DNA of 64,000 nucleotides from Agreia sp. COWG (lineage in GTDB: Bacteria > Actinomycetota > Actinomycetes > Actinomycetales > Microbacteriaceae): positions 1 through 64,000 of the forward strand of contig NZ_LR882036.1 in the NCBI RefSeq assembly GCF_904528075.1, given 5' to 3'. Each line of letters begins with the position of its first letter. Positions within the stretch are counted from its first letter, which is position 1. The notes beneath the pieces were generated by a model. It saw only the letters and a list, made by a program, of their open reading frames with translations. It was not told the origin of the DNA and did no database searches. Made by a program: the position numbers and the translations under genes. Positions 42,690 to 51,500 of this stretch are shown here, one piece after another.

Positions 42690-43163
42690 ATGTCCGAAAA
42701 CTCACACGCAGATCAACCCAACACCCGCAACCGCAAGATCGTGATGACGGAGGGATTCATCGAAGGCGGGCTAACCTCACGGCCCATCATTATTGAGCTC
42801 CCTCCCATTGCGGAAGTTCTGCCGGGCAGCGTCTACCAGGATGCCGAAACAGGCACCATCTGGAAGGCAATCAACGGCGGCCTACCGGTAGGCAGATGGG
42901 TTCAAGCTGAAACGGTCACCGCCTCCGAACACGCGGAGTTGAAGAGCAAGCGGCTGATCTACCTACTCGTCGCCCTCGCCGCCACCGTGTTCTCCTGGAC
43001 AGTCCTCGCCGGCGCCTTTCCCCTACCGCCAGCACCCTGGAATGTCCTCATCCTGCTGGCTCTCATCGGCATGCTGGCTGGATACGGGTGGCTCTGTCTG
43101 CGCACGGACCGAGCCATTGCATCGCACCTCGTCGCACCCTCGCCCGAAGAAGATCGCTCATGA
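42690..43163 (+). CDS. Hypothetical two-helix membrane protein
   Basis: 157 residues with CAGGAGG upstream. The first 95 residues are soluble (GSVYQDAETGTIWKAINGG, then WVQAETVTASEHAELKSKR); two membrane helices follow (LIYLLVALAATVFSWTVLAG and NVLILLALIGMLAGYGWLCL) with an acidic tail. The last gene of the run led by leader copy 2. No family is recognised. Confidence 0.58.
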   Translation: MSENSHADQPNTRNRKIVMTEGFIEGGLTSRPIIIELPPIAEVLPGSVYQDAETGTIWKAINGGLPVGRWVQAETVTASEHAELKSKRLIYLLVALAATVFSWTVLAGAFPLPPAPWNVLILLALIGMLAGYGWLCLRTDRAIASHLVAPSPEEDRS

Positions 43164-43188
43164 TTTTTCGACAGACACCCCTGGATGA

Positions 43189-43761
43189 ATGATGAAACTG
43201 AGCGCCAGGAACGCTGCTGCGGGACTGGTCGCCGTCCTGGTGGTTGCAGCAATCGTTTCGTTCGCCGGCCTCGCATCGTCGCCTCACGATGTAGATCCCG
43301 TCCCAACAACGGTGCCAACTGGAGCCGAGCGCGCTGAAGTGGTGCGCGTCATCGACGGTGACACGATCACGGTGCGCCTCGAGGGAGCGGGGGAGGGGGC
43401 GCAGGTCGTTCGCCTGGTCGGCGTCGATACTCCCGAGACCGTAGATCCCAACCGCCCCGTCGGATGCTTCGGCGCTGACGCATCGACGTTCACACACACC
43501 GAGCTCGACGGTCATACCGTCTACCTCGAGGTCGACCAGGTGCAGGGAGACACCGATAAGTACGGCCGGCTACTGAGGTACGTGTGGATCCCCGGCACCG
43601 ACGCCGCAGCGCCGGCGGAGCTTTTTAACGCCACACTTCTTGAAGACGGATACGGTGTCGCCTACCGCGGCGACCAAGACCGGAAACAAGCATTCGACGC
43701 CCTCGAGCGAGAGGCGAAAGACAGCCGCCGCGGGCTCTGGTCTGCCTGCCCAGCGGCATAG
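43189..43761 (+). CDS. Thermonuclease-like (SNase) protein, membrane-anchored or secreted
   Basis: 190 residues; ATGs at 43189 and 43192. A hydrophobic N-terminus (AAGLVAVLVVAAIVSFAGLA) is a signal or anchor. The SNase fold shows VVRVIDGDTITVRL, VGVDTPETVD and TDKYGRLLRYVW, with the usual Asp, Arg and Glu residues of the calcium-dependent active site. It should degrade DNA or RNA outside the membrane, perhaps extracellular DNA or competitor DNA. Its last 140 bases are duplicated at 44914-45054. Confidence 0.87.
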   Translation: MMKLSARNAAAGLVAVLVVAAIVSFAGLASSPHDVDPVPTTVPTGAERAEVVRVIDGDTITVRLEGAGEGAQVVRLVGVDTPETVDPNRPVGCFGADASTFTHTELDGHTVYLEVDQVQGDTDKYGRLLRYVWIPGTDAAAPAELFNATLLEDGYGVAYRGDQDRKQAFDALEREAKDSRRGLWSACPAA

Positions 43762-43804
43762 CGCCGACACCAACTTGGCCGCGCATCCCAATGTCGATGG
43801 TGAC
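43618..43804 (+). repeat. Direct repeat, upstream copy (3' end of the nuclease gene)
   Basis: The last third of the nuclease gene and about 40 following bases (GACACCAACTTGGCCGCGCA) recur at 44911-45095, clearly homologous with only scattered differences. The two copies flank a 1.1-kb cassette with two minus-strand genes. Confidence 0.85.
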
Positions 43805-43834
43805 AGCAGGAACCGCGAGAGACAGAAAACGCTG

Positions 43835-44122
43835 CTACTCGTCCTCAACCAGAATGGTCGAAACCCGATTTGGTTCCGCGCTGACGAGAGCACCGAACAG
43901 ATCGGACGCCTGCTCGACGTCGAGGAATTCGACTGGGACACGAGACGATACGGGTATCGCACCCGAAATTCCGGTATCGGTCTTGAACAGAATCAGAGGG
44001 GTATCCCCTTCGCCCAGTTGGTCAGCCGCCGAGCGTGCCTCTGCCTCTAAGTGTGGCCAGCGAGCTTCCTGGTCCGGGGTTACAGAGATCATTTTCCCCG
44101 CAATGGAAATAACTCGGACCAT
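43835..44122 (-). CDS. Hypothetical protein inside the nuclease-end repeat
   Basis: 95 residues. A short basic start (MVRVISIAGKMISVTPDQ), an acidic helix (HLEAEARSAADQLGEGDTP) and a C-terminal strand-helix region (FLDVEQASDLFGALVSAEP, then RVSTILVEDE). No family is recognised. It lies between the two copies of the nuclease 3' end, so it probably arrived with that insertion. Confidence 0.5.
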   Translation of the reverse strand: MVRVISIAGKMISVTPDQEARWPHLEAEARSAADQLGEGDTPLILFKTDTGISGAIPVSSRVPVEFLDVEQASDLFGALVSAEPNRVSTILVEDE

Positions 44123-44339
44123 ACATTTCCCCTTGCCGTAATTGATCAGTTTTGACGCCCGCAGTTGCCTTCGATGTCCTCTATGGAAGGCACACTAGCT
44201 GTCGCAAATGAGTCTGTCATGCGAATTGAAAATGCCGAAGTCAGCATCTCCAGACCCGCTTGATATCAAACTGTTGGAGGTAGATGGGCGGACACAGCTA
44301 AACCAAAACGCTGAGCCGTGCCTGCCCATCTCAGCTTCC

Positions 44340-44693
44340 CTAGTACCTGATGACGATGAGGTAATTCGCGCCTGGTGTGGGGATGCAGTATGCGAACGCC
44401 GGGAAATACCGAGCGGCGTAAACCGGCACTAGGGCCTCGCACTCGACGATGCTCGTGAAGATGCGGAAGACGTTGTTGTAGGGGATATTGGCTGTTTTGA
44501 CGGCGGTCGGAGCCGACGCCACGAGTGACGAAGACCTGGCCGTCAATGCCTGCGACGCTCTTTCAGAGGAGCTCGACGCGACCGAGGTCGAAAGCGTTGC
44601 GGCGGATGCGGGCGTTGCGGCAACCGCAACCCCCAGAAGTATGCAGATCGTTGCGGCACTCGAGATCAAAGACTTCGCAAATCTATTAGTCAT
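44340..44693 (-). CDS. Small secreted protein
   Basis: 117 residues from the ATG at 44693; longer frames upstream are less likely. The signal peptide (FAKSLISSAATICILLGVA) ends near ATPASAA. The mature part is Ser/Ala-rich at first (SVASSSSERASQALTARSS) and ends with a two-Cys segment (SIVECEALVPVYAAR, then AFAYCIPTPG). Similar in plan to the small secreted proteins at 16438 and 17457, but not in sequence. It lies inside the cassette flanked by the nuclease-end repeat. Confidence 0.6.
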   Translation of the reverse strand: MTNRFAKSLISSAATICILLGVAVAATPASAATLSTSVASSSSERASQALTARSSSLVASAPTAVKTANIPYNNVFRIFTSIVECEALVPVYAARYFPAFAYCIPTPGANYLIVIRY

Positions 44694-44910
44694 TACAGCT
44701 CCAATTTCATGATGAACGATTCGAGTGTTCTCACCTCGAATCGATGAACACTGCTGACGATAGGGACAAACATCGAAGTCGATCTTGTTTTTTTGGTACT
44801 TCAAGTTCCATAAGATGCGGCCTGTGTCACCGTTGGCAAGTATGAAGCGAATGAAGTGTGGGTTTGATCGGTAGCCGGCCGGACCCTGAACCAGGACGTT
44901 GAACAGTCCG

Positions 44911-45054
44911 GAACTGTTCAACACGACACTTCTTGGAGACGGATACGGTGTCGCCTACCGCGGCGACCACGACCGGAAACAAGCATTCGACGCCCTCGAG
45001 CGAGACGCGAAAGACAGCGGCCGTGGGCTCTGGTCTGCTTGCCCCATCCAGTAA
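44911..45054 (+). pseudogene. Truncated copy of the nuclease C-terminus
   Basis: The frame LFNTTLLGDGYGVAYRGDHD, continuing to GRGLWSACPIQ and a stop at 45052-45054, matches the end of the gene at 43189 (LFNATLLEDGYGVAYRGDQD...GLWSACPAA). It has no start and no upstream part. It marks the far edge of the cassette; the repeat extends about 40 bases beyond the stop. Confidence 0.85.
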
Positions 45055-45259
45055 CGCAGACACCAACTTGGCCGCGCACTAGGACGTCGATGGAGACGGC
45101 CTAAGCCGCCAGAGTCGGACGCAGTTCCCGTCGACGAGCGCGGCCGGCGGCGCCGTCAGCAGCTGCTCTCATCCGAAAGGCCCCGCCTCCGGCGGACTCA
45201 GTGAACTGAGTTGAGCCGGCCAGGGCCGGCGCTGTTCCCGCCCTACGGGCTCATTTCTA
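45055..45259. other. GC-rich region before leader copy 3
   Basis: Non-coding as far as I can see. Contains nested GC hairpins (GCCGGC, GGCCGGCGC) like those before leader copies 1 and 2, so it may be the 5' part of the transcribed leader. Confidence 0.4.
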
Positions 45260-45436
45260 TTGCCGTTCGCTGACGCGAATCATACGAGCTGATGGCCAGG
45301 GGTAAAGCCGTCGTCGCAGTTTCGGGAAATTCTTGTTCCCCCGCTGCGCTCCTCCACAAGATTTTCCCTGCCAACCGCTCCTTGGGGCTTGACCCCTGCC
45401 CATCAGCTCATTCGACGGTAAACCGCCGAACGGCAA
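45260..45436 (+). ncRNA. Structured leader element, copy 3
   Basis: TTGCCGTTCG (45260-45269) pairs perfectly over 10 bases with CGAACGGCAA (45427-45436). Compared with copy 2, both sides of the stem have changed together (GTGAAG/CTTCAC to GTTCG/CGAAC), i.e. compensatory changes. The middle block GCTGCGCTCCTCCACAAG resembles GCGCTCCCTTATTT. A hairpin TTCG-A-CGG-TAAA-CCG-C-CGAA (45411-45430) overlaps the 3' strand, as in copy 2. It ends 28 bases before the DUF3846 gene. Confidence 0.62.
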
Positions 45437-45464
45437 AACAAATGACAGGGAGAGAGAGACACAC

Positions 45465-45836
45465 ATGGTCACCAATGCACTCCGCGTCGATCCCGACGGA
45501 GGAATCCAGCTACTCGAAATCGACGCCAGCACCTCAGAGACGCGCGCCGCCGCCATGGTCGAACAGATCGGCTGCCGCATGTACACCGTGGTCGCTTTGC
45601 CCGGCAACGTCGACCTCTGGGTCGATGACGAAGGCATCGACACGAAGCCCATCAATCGTGAGCTGACCCGCATGTCGCGGATCAGCGTGCCCGAGCAGAG
45701 CGACCTCGCCGGGGTTGGCCTGTTCCTCGGCGTCGACCCCGAGACGGGCGAGAGTCAAGGCCTCACTCGTCGAGAGGTCGAGCGGGTCTTGAACTGGTGG
45801 ATCGTCACCGTCAAGTTCGACCTGATCGACATCTAA
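45465..45836 (+). CDS. DUF3846-like protein
   Basis: 123 residues. The family pattern is visible: ALRVDPDGGIQLLEIDAST, then AAAMVEQIGCRMYTVVALPG and DLWVDDEGIDTKPINRELTR. These proteins of unknown biochemical function are common on mobile elements of actinobacteria and firmicutes. It is preceded by leader copy 3 and followed by a terminator-like hairpin, so it is a single-gene unit. Confidence 0.75.
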   Translation: MVTNALRVDPDGGIQLLEIDASTSETRAAAMVEQIGCRMYTVVALPGNVDLWVDDEGIDTKPINRELTRMSRISVPEQSDLAGVGLFLGVDPETGESQGLTRREVERVLNWWIVTVKFDLIDI

Positions 45837-45848
45837 CTCACCAAAAAA

Positions 45849-45889
45849 GGTCGGGGACCGAAGCACCACTAATGCCTCGGTTCCCGACC
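45849..45889 (+). terminator. Terminator-like hairpin before the ParB-like gene
   Basis: GGTCGGG (45849-45855) pairs with CCCGACC (45883-45889), with ACCGA/TCGGT extending the stem. It starts 12 bases after the DUF3846 stop, behind AAAAAA. No T-run follows on this strand; it might serve as a terminator in both directions or as a leader for the next gene. Confidence 0.5.
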
Positions 45890-45927
45890 GTCTAGAACAA
45901 CTCTACCCACCACCGAAAGGAACCATC

Positions 45928-47424
45928 ATGGCCAAGGCCACCACCCCCACCACCGCTGCAGCTGAGAACACTGCAGCGCCGGATCTCGTCGCTGGACTCG
46001 CAGCGGGAACGGTCACCATCGAGGCGGTCGACCCGCAGAAGGCGCAGCTTGACCCGAACATTCGAACCAACCCGGATGTCCCGGAATGGTTCGTCGACTC
46101 CATCCGGTCCGAGGGCGTGCGCGAACCGGTTCTCGCTCGACGTAGCGAAGACGGCACCGTGTTCGTGTACGACGGGCAGCGTCGACTCCTCGCCGCACGC
46201 GAGGCAGGTACCACTCAGATGCTCGCCGTGTTCGGCCTCGCCGACACCGCGGGGACGCCTGCTGGCCGGATCATGGATCAGCTGCGCAGCTTCGCCCGCA
46301 CCGATCTGGCGCTCAGCGACCGCCTCGCGGCGTACGAGCAGCTGACTCTCGACGGGTTCAGCGTCGCGAAGATCGCTAAGAGCGCGGGAGCCTCGAAAGA
46401 CGACGTGGCTGCGGCCATGAAGATTGCCAAGAGCGCCAGCGCTCGGCAGGCGGTCACGGACGGCACCGAGTCGTTCGACCGGCTGCTGCTGATCGCCGAG
46501 TTCGAGGGTGACGAGAATGCGATCGAGAGGGTGACCTGGTGCGACGAGGACGATCTGCCTTTCGTGGCTCAGCGTGTCCGAGACGACCGCGCGATCGTCG
46601 CTCGCCGCGCTGAGGTCGTCGCCTCCTACGAAGAGGGCGACGCTCGTGTCGTCACGAGCTGGGCCGATGTCACGAGACTTCACATGCTCACCGACGCGGC
46701 CCCCGACGCGGACGACCGGCCCGAGCTGACAGTCGACACGCACATGGCCTGCCCAGGACGCACCTTGTACGTCGCAGTCAACGGCCTTGCCGAAGACGAT
46801 GTCAGGGTGCTTGAGGGCTGCTCGCAGCCCGAGCTTCACTACTCCCGGTGGGGCACGGCCAACGCCAGGGCGACCGAACCGGCTGAGGAACTCAGCGAAG
46901 AAGAAGCTGCTGCGCGAGCCGCAGCGGAGGCCGAAGCGAATCGGCAGGAGCGTCGCCGTCTGATCGCCAACAACAAGGCATGGGACACGGCCACGACCGT
47001 CCGCGTCAACTGGTTGATCACGTTGATGAACCGGAAAAAGCTACCGACCGATGCCGCCGCATTCGTCGCAGTGACCCTCACCCGGCACGCCTACGAGGTC
47101 ATCAACAACGGTGCCCACGGTGCAGAGAAGCTGATCGGTATCGAGGGGAGTTACGGGAACAGGGACGCCATGGCGACTCTGGTGGAGGCCACGCCGAACA
47201 AGGCCGGTCACGTCAACCTCGCCGTGGCCCTCGCTGCACGCGAGAACCACACCAGCCGCGATTCATGGCGTCACCCGAACACCACCGACCGCGACTACCT
47301 GCTGCAGGTCGAGAAGTGGGGCCACCACCTCACGGCGGTCGAGAGGATCGCGGCAGGCTACCCCGAACCGACCGACGAGGCCGCGACCACGGACGATGAA
47401 AGTGTGGAGACAGACGCGGAGTAG
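45928..47424 (+). CDS. ParB/Spo0J-like nuclease-domain protein
   Basis: 498 residues. The ParB/Srx domain (VDPQKAQLDPNIRTNPDVPE, then VREPVLARRSEDGTVFVYDG and QRRLLAAREAG) is followed by a helix-turn-helix region (AAYEQLTLDGFSVAKIAKSA). The central and C-terminal parts are alanine-glutamate-rich with a coiled region (LSEEEAAARAAAEAEANRQE) and a final helical domain (WLITLMNRKKLPTDAAAFV). Large ParB-like proteins with this domain on conjugative plasmids are often linked to DNA transfer rather than partition; the partition partner of ParA is at 38279. Confidence 0.85.
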   Translation: MAKATTPTTAAAENTAAPDLVAGLAAGTVTIEAVDPQKAQLDPNIRTNPDVPEWFVDSIRSEGVREPVLARRSEDGTVFVYDGQRRLLAAREAGTTQMLAVFGLADTAGTPAGRIMDQLRSFARTDLALSDRLAAYEQLTLDGFSVAKIAKSAGASKDDVAAAMKIAKSASARQAVTDGTESFDRLLLIAEFEGDENAIERVTWCDEDDLPFVAQRVRDDRAIVARRAEVVASYEEGDARVVTSWADVTRLHMLTDAAPDADDRPELTVDTHMACPGRTLYVAVNGLAEDDVRVLEGCSQPELHYSRWGTANARATEPAEELSEEEAAARAAAEAEANRQERRRLIANNKAWDTATTVRVNWLITLMNRKKLPTDAAAFVAVTLTRHAYEVINNGAHGAEKLIGIEGSYGNRDAMATLVEATPNKAGHVNLAVALAARENHTSRDSWRHPNTTDRDYLLQVEKWGHHLTAVERIAAGYPEPTDEAATTDDESVETDAE

Positions 47425-47657
47425 CAGCACGTGGGGCGGTGGTCTACCGGCTGCCGCCCCATGGCCGTTGGCCACGGGGCGAGGGGGCTCGGCGCCCCCT
47501 CGCGCTCCCCGCCCTCGTGTAGGTGGTCGCGTCAGCCGAACATGGTGTTGCCCCCAATGTGTACAGCCCAGCTATCGCGGGGCTGGCCTGCACACAGTGG
47601 GGACAACGAAGAGAGCCGGGACGATGCCCCGGCACTTTGACGTTAATGGCCGCACGT
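47425..47657. other. Intergenic, with inverted repeats
   Basis: 233 bases after the ParB-like gene. GC-rich hairpins with GGGGCGAGGGGG and CCCCCTCGCGCTCCCC may form a terminator. At 47558-47595, TGTGTACAGCCCAGC and GCTGGCCTGCACACA pair at 13 of 15 positions. No gene is seen. Confidence 0.45.
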
Positions 47658-48056
47658 TTAGGCGTCGGAGCGGAGAAAGACGTGCCAGTCGTTCAGCACG
47701 AACCAGTCGCGTCGAGCTTTCTGCCTGGGGTCGCTCTCTGGGACGAGATAGTCGATGACGACGTAGGCCGTGGGGTCAGCTGGGTCCTCAGGGAATGGCG
47801 CGTGTTCGACATAGTGGACGGCCACTGTCCCATCCACGTCAGGTCCAAAATTGCCCGGGATGAACGTGTCCCCGGCGCGCGGTGCGACGTCGAAGAGAAC
47901 CCACTTCGTGTAGGAGTCACGCAGCTCCGGCCCTGAATTGCGTTCGCCATAGACGGTGAAGCGCACGCCGATCCGACGTCGTGACCCGATGATCGCCGTC
48001 GCGTCTTCTGCGTTCGTCGCCCACCTGTCAGTCGGTTCAGACGTTGCTGTCTCCAA
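47658..48056 (-). CDS. Hypothetical protein near oriT
   Basis: 132 residues, soluble, beta-rich in the middle (RIGVRFTVYGERNSGPELRD, TKWVLFDVAPRAGDTFIPGN). The Trp-containing C-terminus (RRDWFVLNDWHVFLRSDA) is notable. No family is recognised. Its start overlaps the end of the gene at 48037 by 20 bases, so the two form one minus-strand unit transcribed away from the relaxase gene. A role in transfer is possible from location only. Confidence 0.52.
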   Translation of the reverse strand: METATSEPTDRWATNAEDATAIIGSRRRIGVRFTVYGERNSGPELRDSYTKWVLFDVAPRAGDTFIPGNFGPDVDGTVAVHYVEHAPFPEDPADPTAYVVIDYLVPESDPRQKARRDWFVLNDWHVFLRSDA

Positions 48057-48396
48057 CCGGATCGGAGGCGGCAGTTGCTGCCGCCGCTGGGGTGGCCGCT
48101 TTTCTGAGCCGTCGAACTTCGGCTTCGGTGATGCTTAGGAGCGTGGCGATCTTGTCGATTTTGAGACCCAATGCGTCGAGCTCGAGAACGGCGCGGCCGC
48201 GGTCGGCGTCGATCGTGGCGAGTTCGGCCTCGAGCGCTTCGCGCCGGTCGTCAGCTTCGTAGAACTTGGTTGCTGCGGACTCGCGCTCGGTAGCGATTCT
48301 CTGCTGCTCGCGCAGCTCTTCGGCCAGCCCTTCGGCGATGGCGAGTCTTGCACGTTCGCGTGCCGTCACCTTTTTGCCTGTTGTTGATTGAGCCAT
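48037..48396 (-). CDS. Likely mobilisation accessory protein (coiled coil plus helix-turn-helix)
   Basis: 119 residues from the ATG at 48396; codons to 48531 are open but run through the oriT-like region. A long charged coiled coil (RIATERESAATKFYEADDRR, then LEAELATIDADRGRAVLELD) leads to a probable helix-turn-helix (LDALGLKIDKIATLLSITEA, then EVRRLRKAA). This layout fits small oriT-binding partners of MobF relaxases. It diverges from the relaxase gene over a 195-base gap with repeats. Confidence 0.65.
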   Translation of the reverse strand: MAQSTTGKKVTARERARLAIAEGLAEELREQQRIATERESAATKFYEADDRREALEAELATIDADRGRAVLELDALGLKIDKIATLLSITEAEVRRLRKAATPAAAATAASDPVGDSNV

Positions 48397-48591
48397 TCTT
48401 TCCCCCACTTCTTCTTCAATGGCCTGTCTCGAATTCAGTGTTCCTTTTCGAAAGTACCCGACTTCATTTAAATCGTCCCGATTTTCTTCCAGTCTTCGAA
48501 AAGCCAACCGAAATAGACACACCTCTTGCACTAATAGTGTCTGGCCCGACGCAGTCGGGTATTCTCACGAAGTGGGAAGGAGACGCCGCGC
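48397..48591. other. Candidate origin of transfer
   Basis: The AT-rich gap between the accessory protein and MobF relaxase genes. It contains AGACAC (48515-48520) and GTGTCT (48537-48542) as an inverted pair, and CCCGAC-GCA-GTCGGG (48545-48559). MobF oriT sites usually lie next to the relaxase gene with such inverted repeats beside the nick. The nick position cannot be read from sequence. The relaxase ribosome binding site GGAAGGAGA lies at its end. Confidence 0.5.
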
Positions 48592-51500
48592 ATGATGACC
48601 GTTCACGTTCTACACGCCGGCGACGGCTACTCCTACCTCACCCGCCAAGTCGCAGCGGGAGACAACACCGTGCGCCGCGGCGAGGATCTGACGGATTACT
48701 ACACCGCCGAGGGTAACCCGCCAGGACAGTGGATCGGCCATGGCCGTGACGCCCTGGGCGTGGATGGCCAAGTCTCCGAGGCGCAGATGCGCGCACTATT
48801 CGGCGAGGGCCTACACCCAGATGCGGAAGCGCTGATCAAGACGAACATCGCCGCCGGCATGTCAGCCGAGGACGCCATTCAGGCCACCCGGTTAGGACGA
48901 AAGTTCCCCACGCTCCAGCCCAAAGACGACACCTGGAACGCTGACGTGTCAGCGGCCTACGAGTCATTCAAGACCGAGAATGGCCGTGCGCCAGAAGCGG
49001 GCGTCGAGCGTGAATTCATCCGGTGGACGGTCGCATCCGATCGACTCCGTGGTGACCTCAACAGGGATGCCACCGACGCCGAGATCACTACGTTCCTCTC
49101 ACGGATGGGAAAAGCCCCGCGGCAACCGGTCGCCGGATACGACCTGGTGTTCACCCCGGTCAAAAGCGTCAGCGTGCTCTGGGCCCTCGGCGACCGTGAC
49201 ACCCAGACGGCGGTGCGCGATGCGCACAATGCGGCCTGGCAGCAGACGGTCAGCTGGTTGGAGACAGAAGCGGCTCTGACTCGCACCGGTGCCGGGGGAG
49301 TGAGCCAGGAGAACACGCACGGGCTCGTCGCGACCGCGTTCGAGCACCACGACTCACGCACAGGCGATCCGAACCTGCACACGCACGTCGCCGTGTCGAC
49401 AAAGGTGCAGGGCCTCGACGGCAAGTGGCGATCACTCGACGGCCGAGTGCTACACACCCTCGGCGTGAACGCGTCCGAGCGGTACAACACGCTGATTGAA
49501 AAGGAGTTGCAGCAGCGCCTCGGAGTGACGTTCGAGGACGAGAGTCGGGGCCGCAACAAGCGCGTAGTTCGAGAGATCACCGGCGTACCTCGCGAGCTGC
49601 GCGACGCGTTCTCTTCCCGGCGCGCTTCGATCGAGGAAGCCTATGCCGAGCTGGTCACCGAGTACGTAGCCTCGCACGGGCATACACCGCCGAAGAACGT
49701 GCAGCTCGACCTCGCCCAGAAGGCCACCCTCGCTACCCGCGAGGGGAAAGCCCCGCCGATGAGTTTGCTCGAGCAGCAGCGCGGCTGGCGACAAACTGCC
49801 GAAGCGAGTGTCGGCGCGAAGACCGTTCGTGACCTGGTCGACGAGGTGAAGAAGGGTCGACAGTTCACCGACGACGAGCAGCGATTGGCCGCCGCGTCCG
49901 TCGACGAACTCTCTGACCGTGTCATGGTGGCGATCGAGAACGACCGCGCTACCTGGCGCCGGTCACATGTCGGCGCCGAAGCGCTGCGGGTGGCCCGCCA
50001 GGTATCGAATGTCCGCCGAGACGTGTCCGTGCTCGAGCTGACAACGCAAATCACGGACCGGGCCATGGCACGATCACTATCCATCTCGGCACCGGATCTG
50101 AATCCGGTGCCCGATGCGATGCGCCGTGTCGACGGTGAATCAAAGTTCCGGGTGCACGGTGCCGAACGGTTCACATCGACCCGGATCCTTCAGATCGAGG
50201 ACCGACTCGTCAGGGCAGCGTCGACGCCGGCAGGATTCACCGTCACGGCCGACACGCTCGCTGCGACCGTGGCGCACCTCGACGCGACGAGCAAGCACCC
50301 GCTCAATTCCTCCCAGGTTGAACTGGCTCGCCGGTTCGCCGCAGGGGGCAACCGCATTGAGGTCGCTATCGGCCCGGCCGGAACCGGTAAAACCACGGCC
50401 ATGCGCGCATTCGCTCGCGCGGTCGAAGCAGACGGTGGCCGCGTCCTCGCTCTCGCCCCGACGGCCGCAGCGTCAACCGTTCTTGCTGAAGAGATCGACG
50501 TCGAAGCAGACACCGCCCACAAACTTCTCTGGGTGCACAGCAGGGGCACGGAGAAGCAGAAGAATTCACCCCAATACCGGATCGACGAGAAGACCGTCCT
50601 TCTCATCGACGAAGCAGGCATGGCGTCCACGCCGCTTCTCGAGGGAGTGCTCGACCTGGCTGAACAGTACGGCGCATCCATTCGACTCCTCGGAGATCCT
50701 GCACAGCTCGCCGCGGTCGAATCCGGTGGAGCGCTGCGCCTGATCGAGAAACGTGCCGGCGCCGGCTACCTCGACACCGTGCACCGCTTCGTCCGCGAAG
50801 ACGAAGCAGCAGCCACCCTCAAGCTGCGCGTCGGCGATGTTGAAAGCCTGGACTTCTACGTTCAGAACAACCGCACCAAGGGCGGGTTGCGCCAGAGCAT
50901 GCTCGAGGAGATTTACAGCGCCTGGTCTGTCGATCGCGACGCCGGCAAGCACTCCATCATGGTCGCCGGCACCAATGAGGAAGTCGCTGCGTTGAATGCC
51001 AGGGCTCGACTCGATCTGATCGCCGCCGGCACAGTTAGAGCACGCGGGGCCGTGCTGCACGACGGGAACAAGGCCGGCGTCGGCGACACGATCGTTACCC
51101 GCCGCAACGAACGGAAGCTCCGCGCCAACAACGGCCGCGACTTCGTGGCCAACGGCGATCTATGGACTGTCACCGGGATCAAGGCCGGCAACCTCAAGGT
51201 GAAGAGTCTGCGCCACGGGGGAGTCCTCACCCTGCCGGCCGATTACGTCGAGTCCGACGTCGAGCTCGGCTACGCCGCGACCATCAACCGTGTCCAAGGC
51301 ATGACCGTTGACACCTCCCACATCCTGGTCGACCCGCAAGCCACCAGCCGGGAGCAGCTCTACGTCGCCGCCACCCGAGGCCGCGAAGGGAACCGCATGT
51401 ACGCCGTCGTCGACGACGTACTCGAGGTCGACGCCCACGCGCCCGATCAGCTGAAGACGTCGATCATCGACGGGCTGAGCACCGTGCTGCGCCGGGAGGC

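Noticed and set aside
44208..44432. Plus-strand ORF of 74 codons opposite the secreted protein gene
   Set aside because: It lies over a cleaner minus-strand gene with a signal peptide and has no ribosome binding site.
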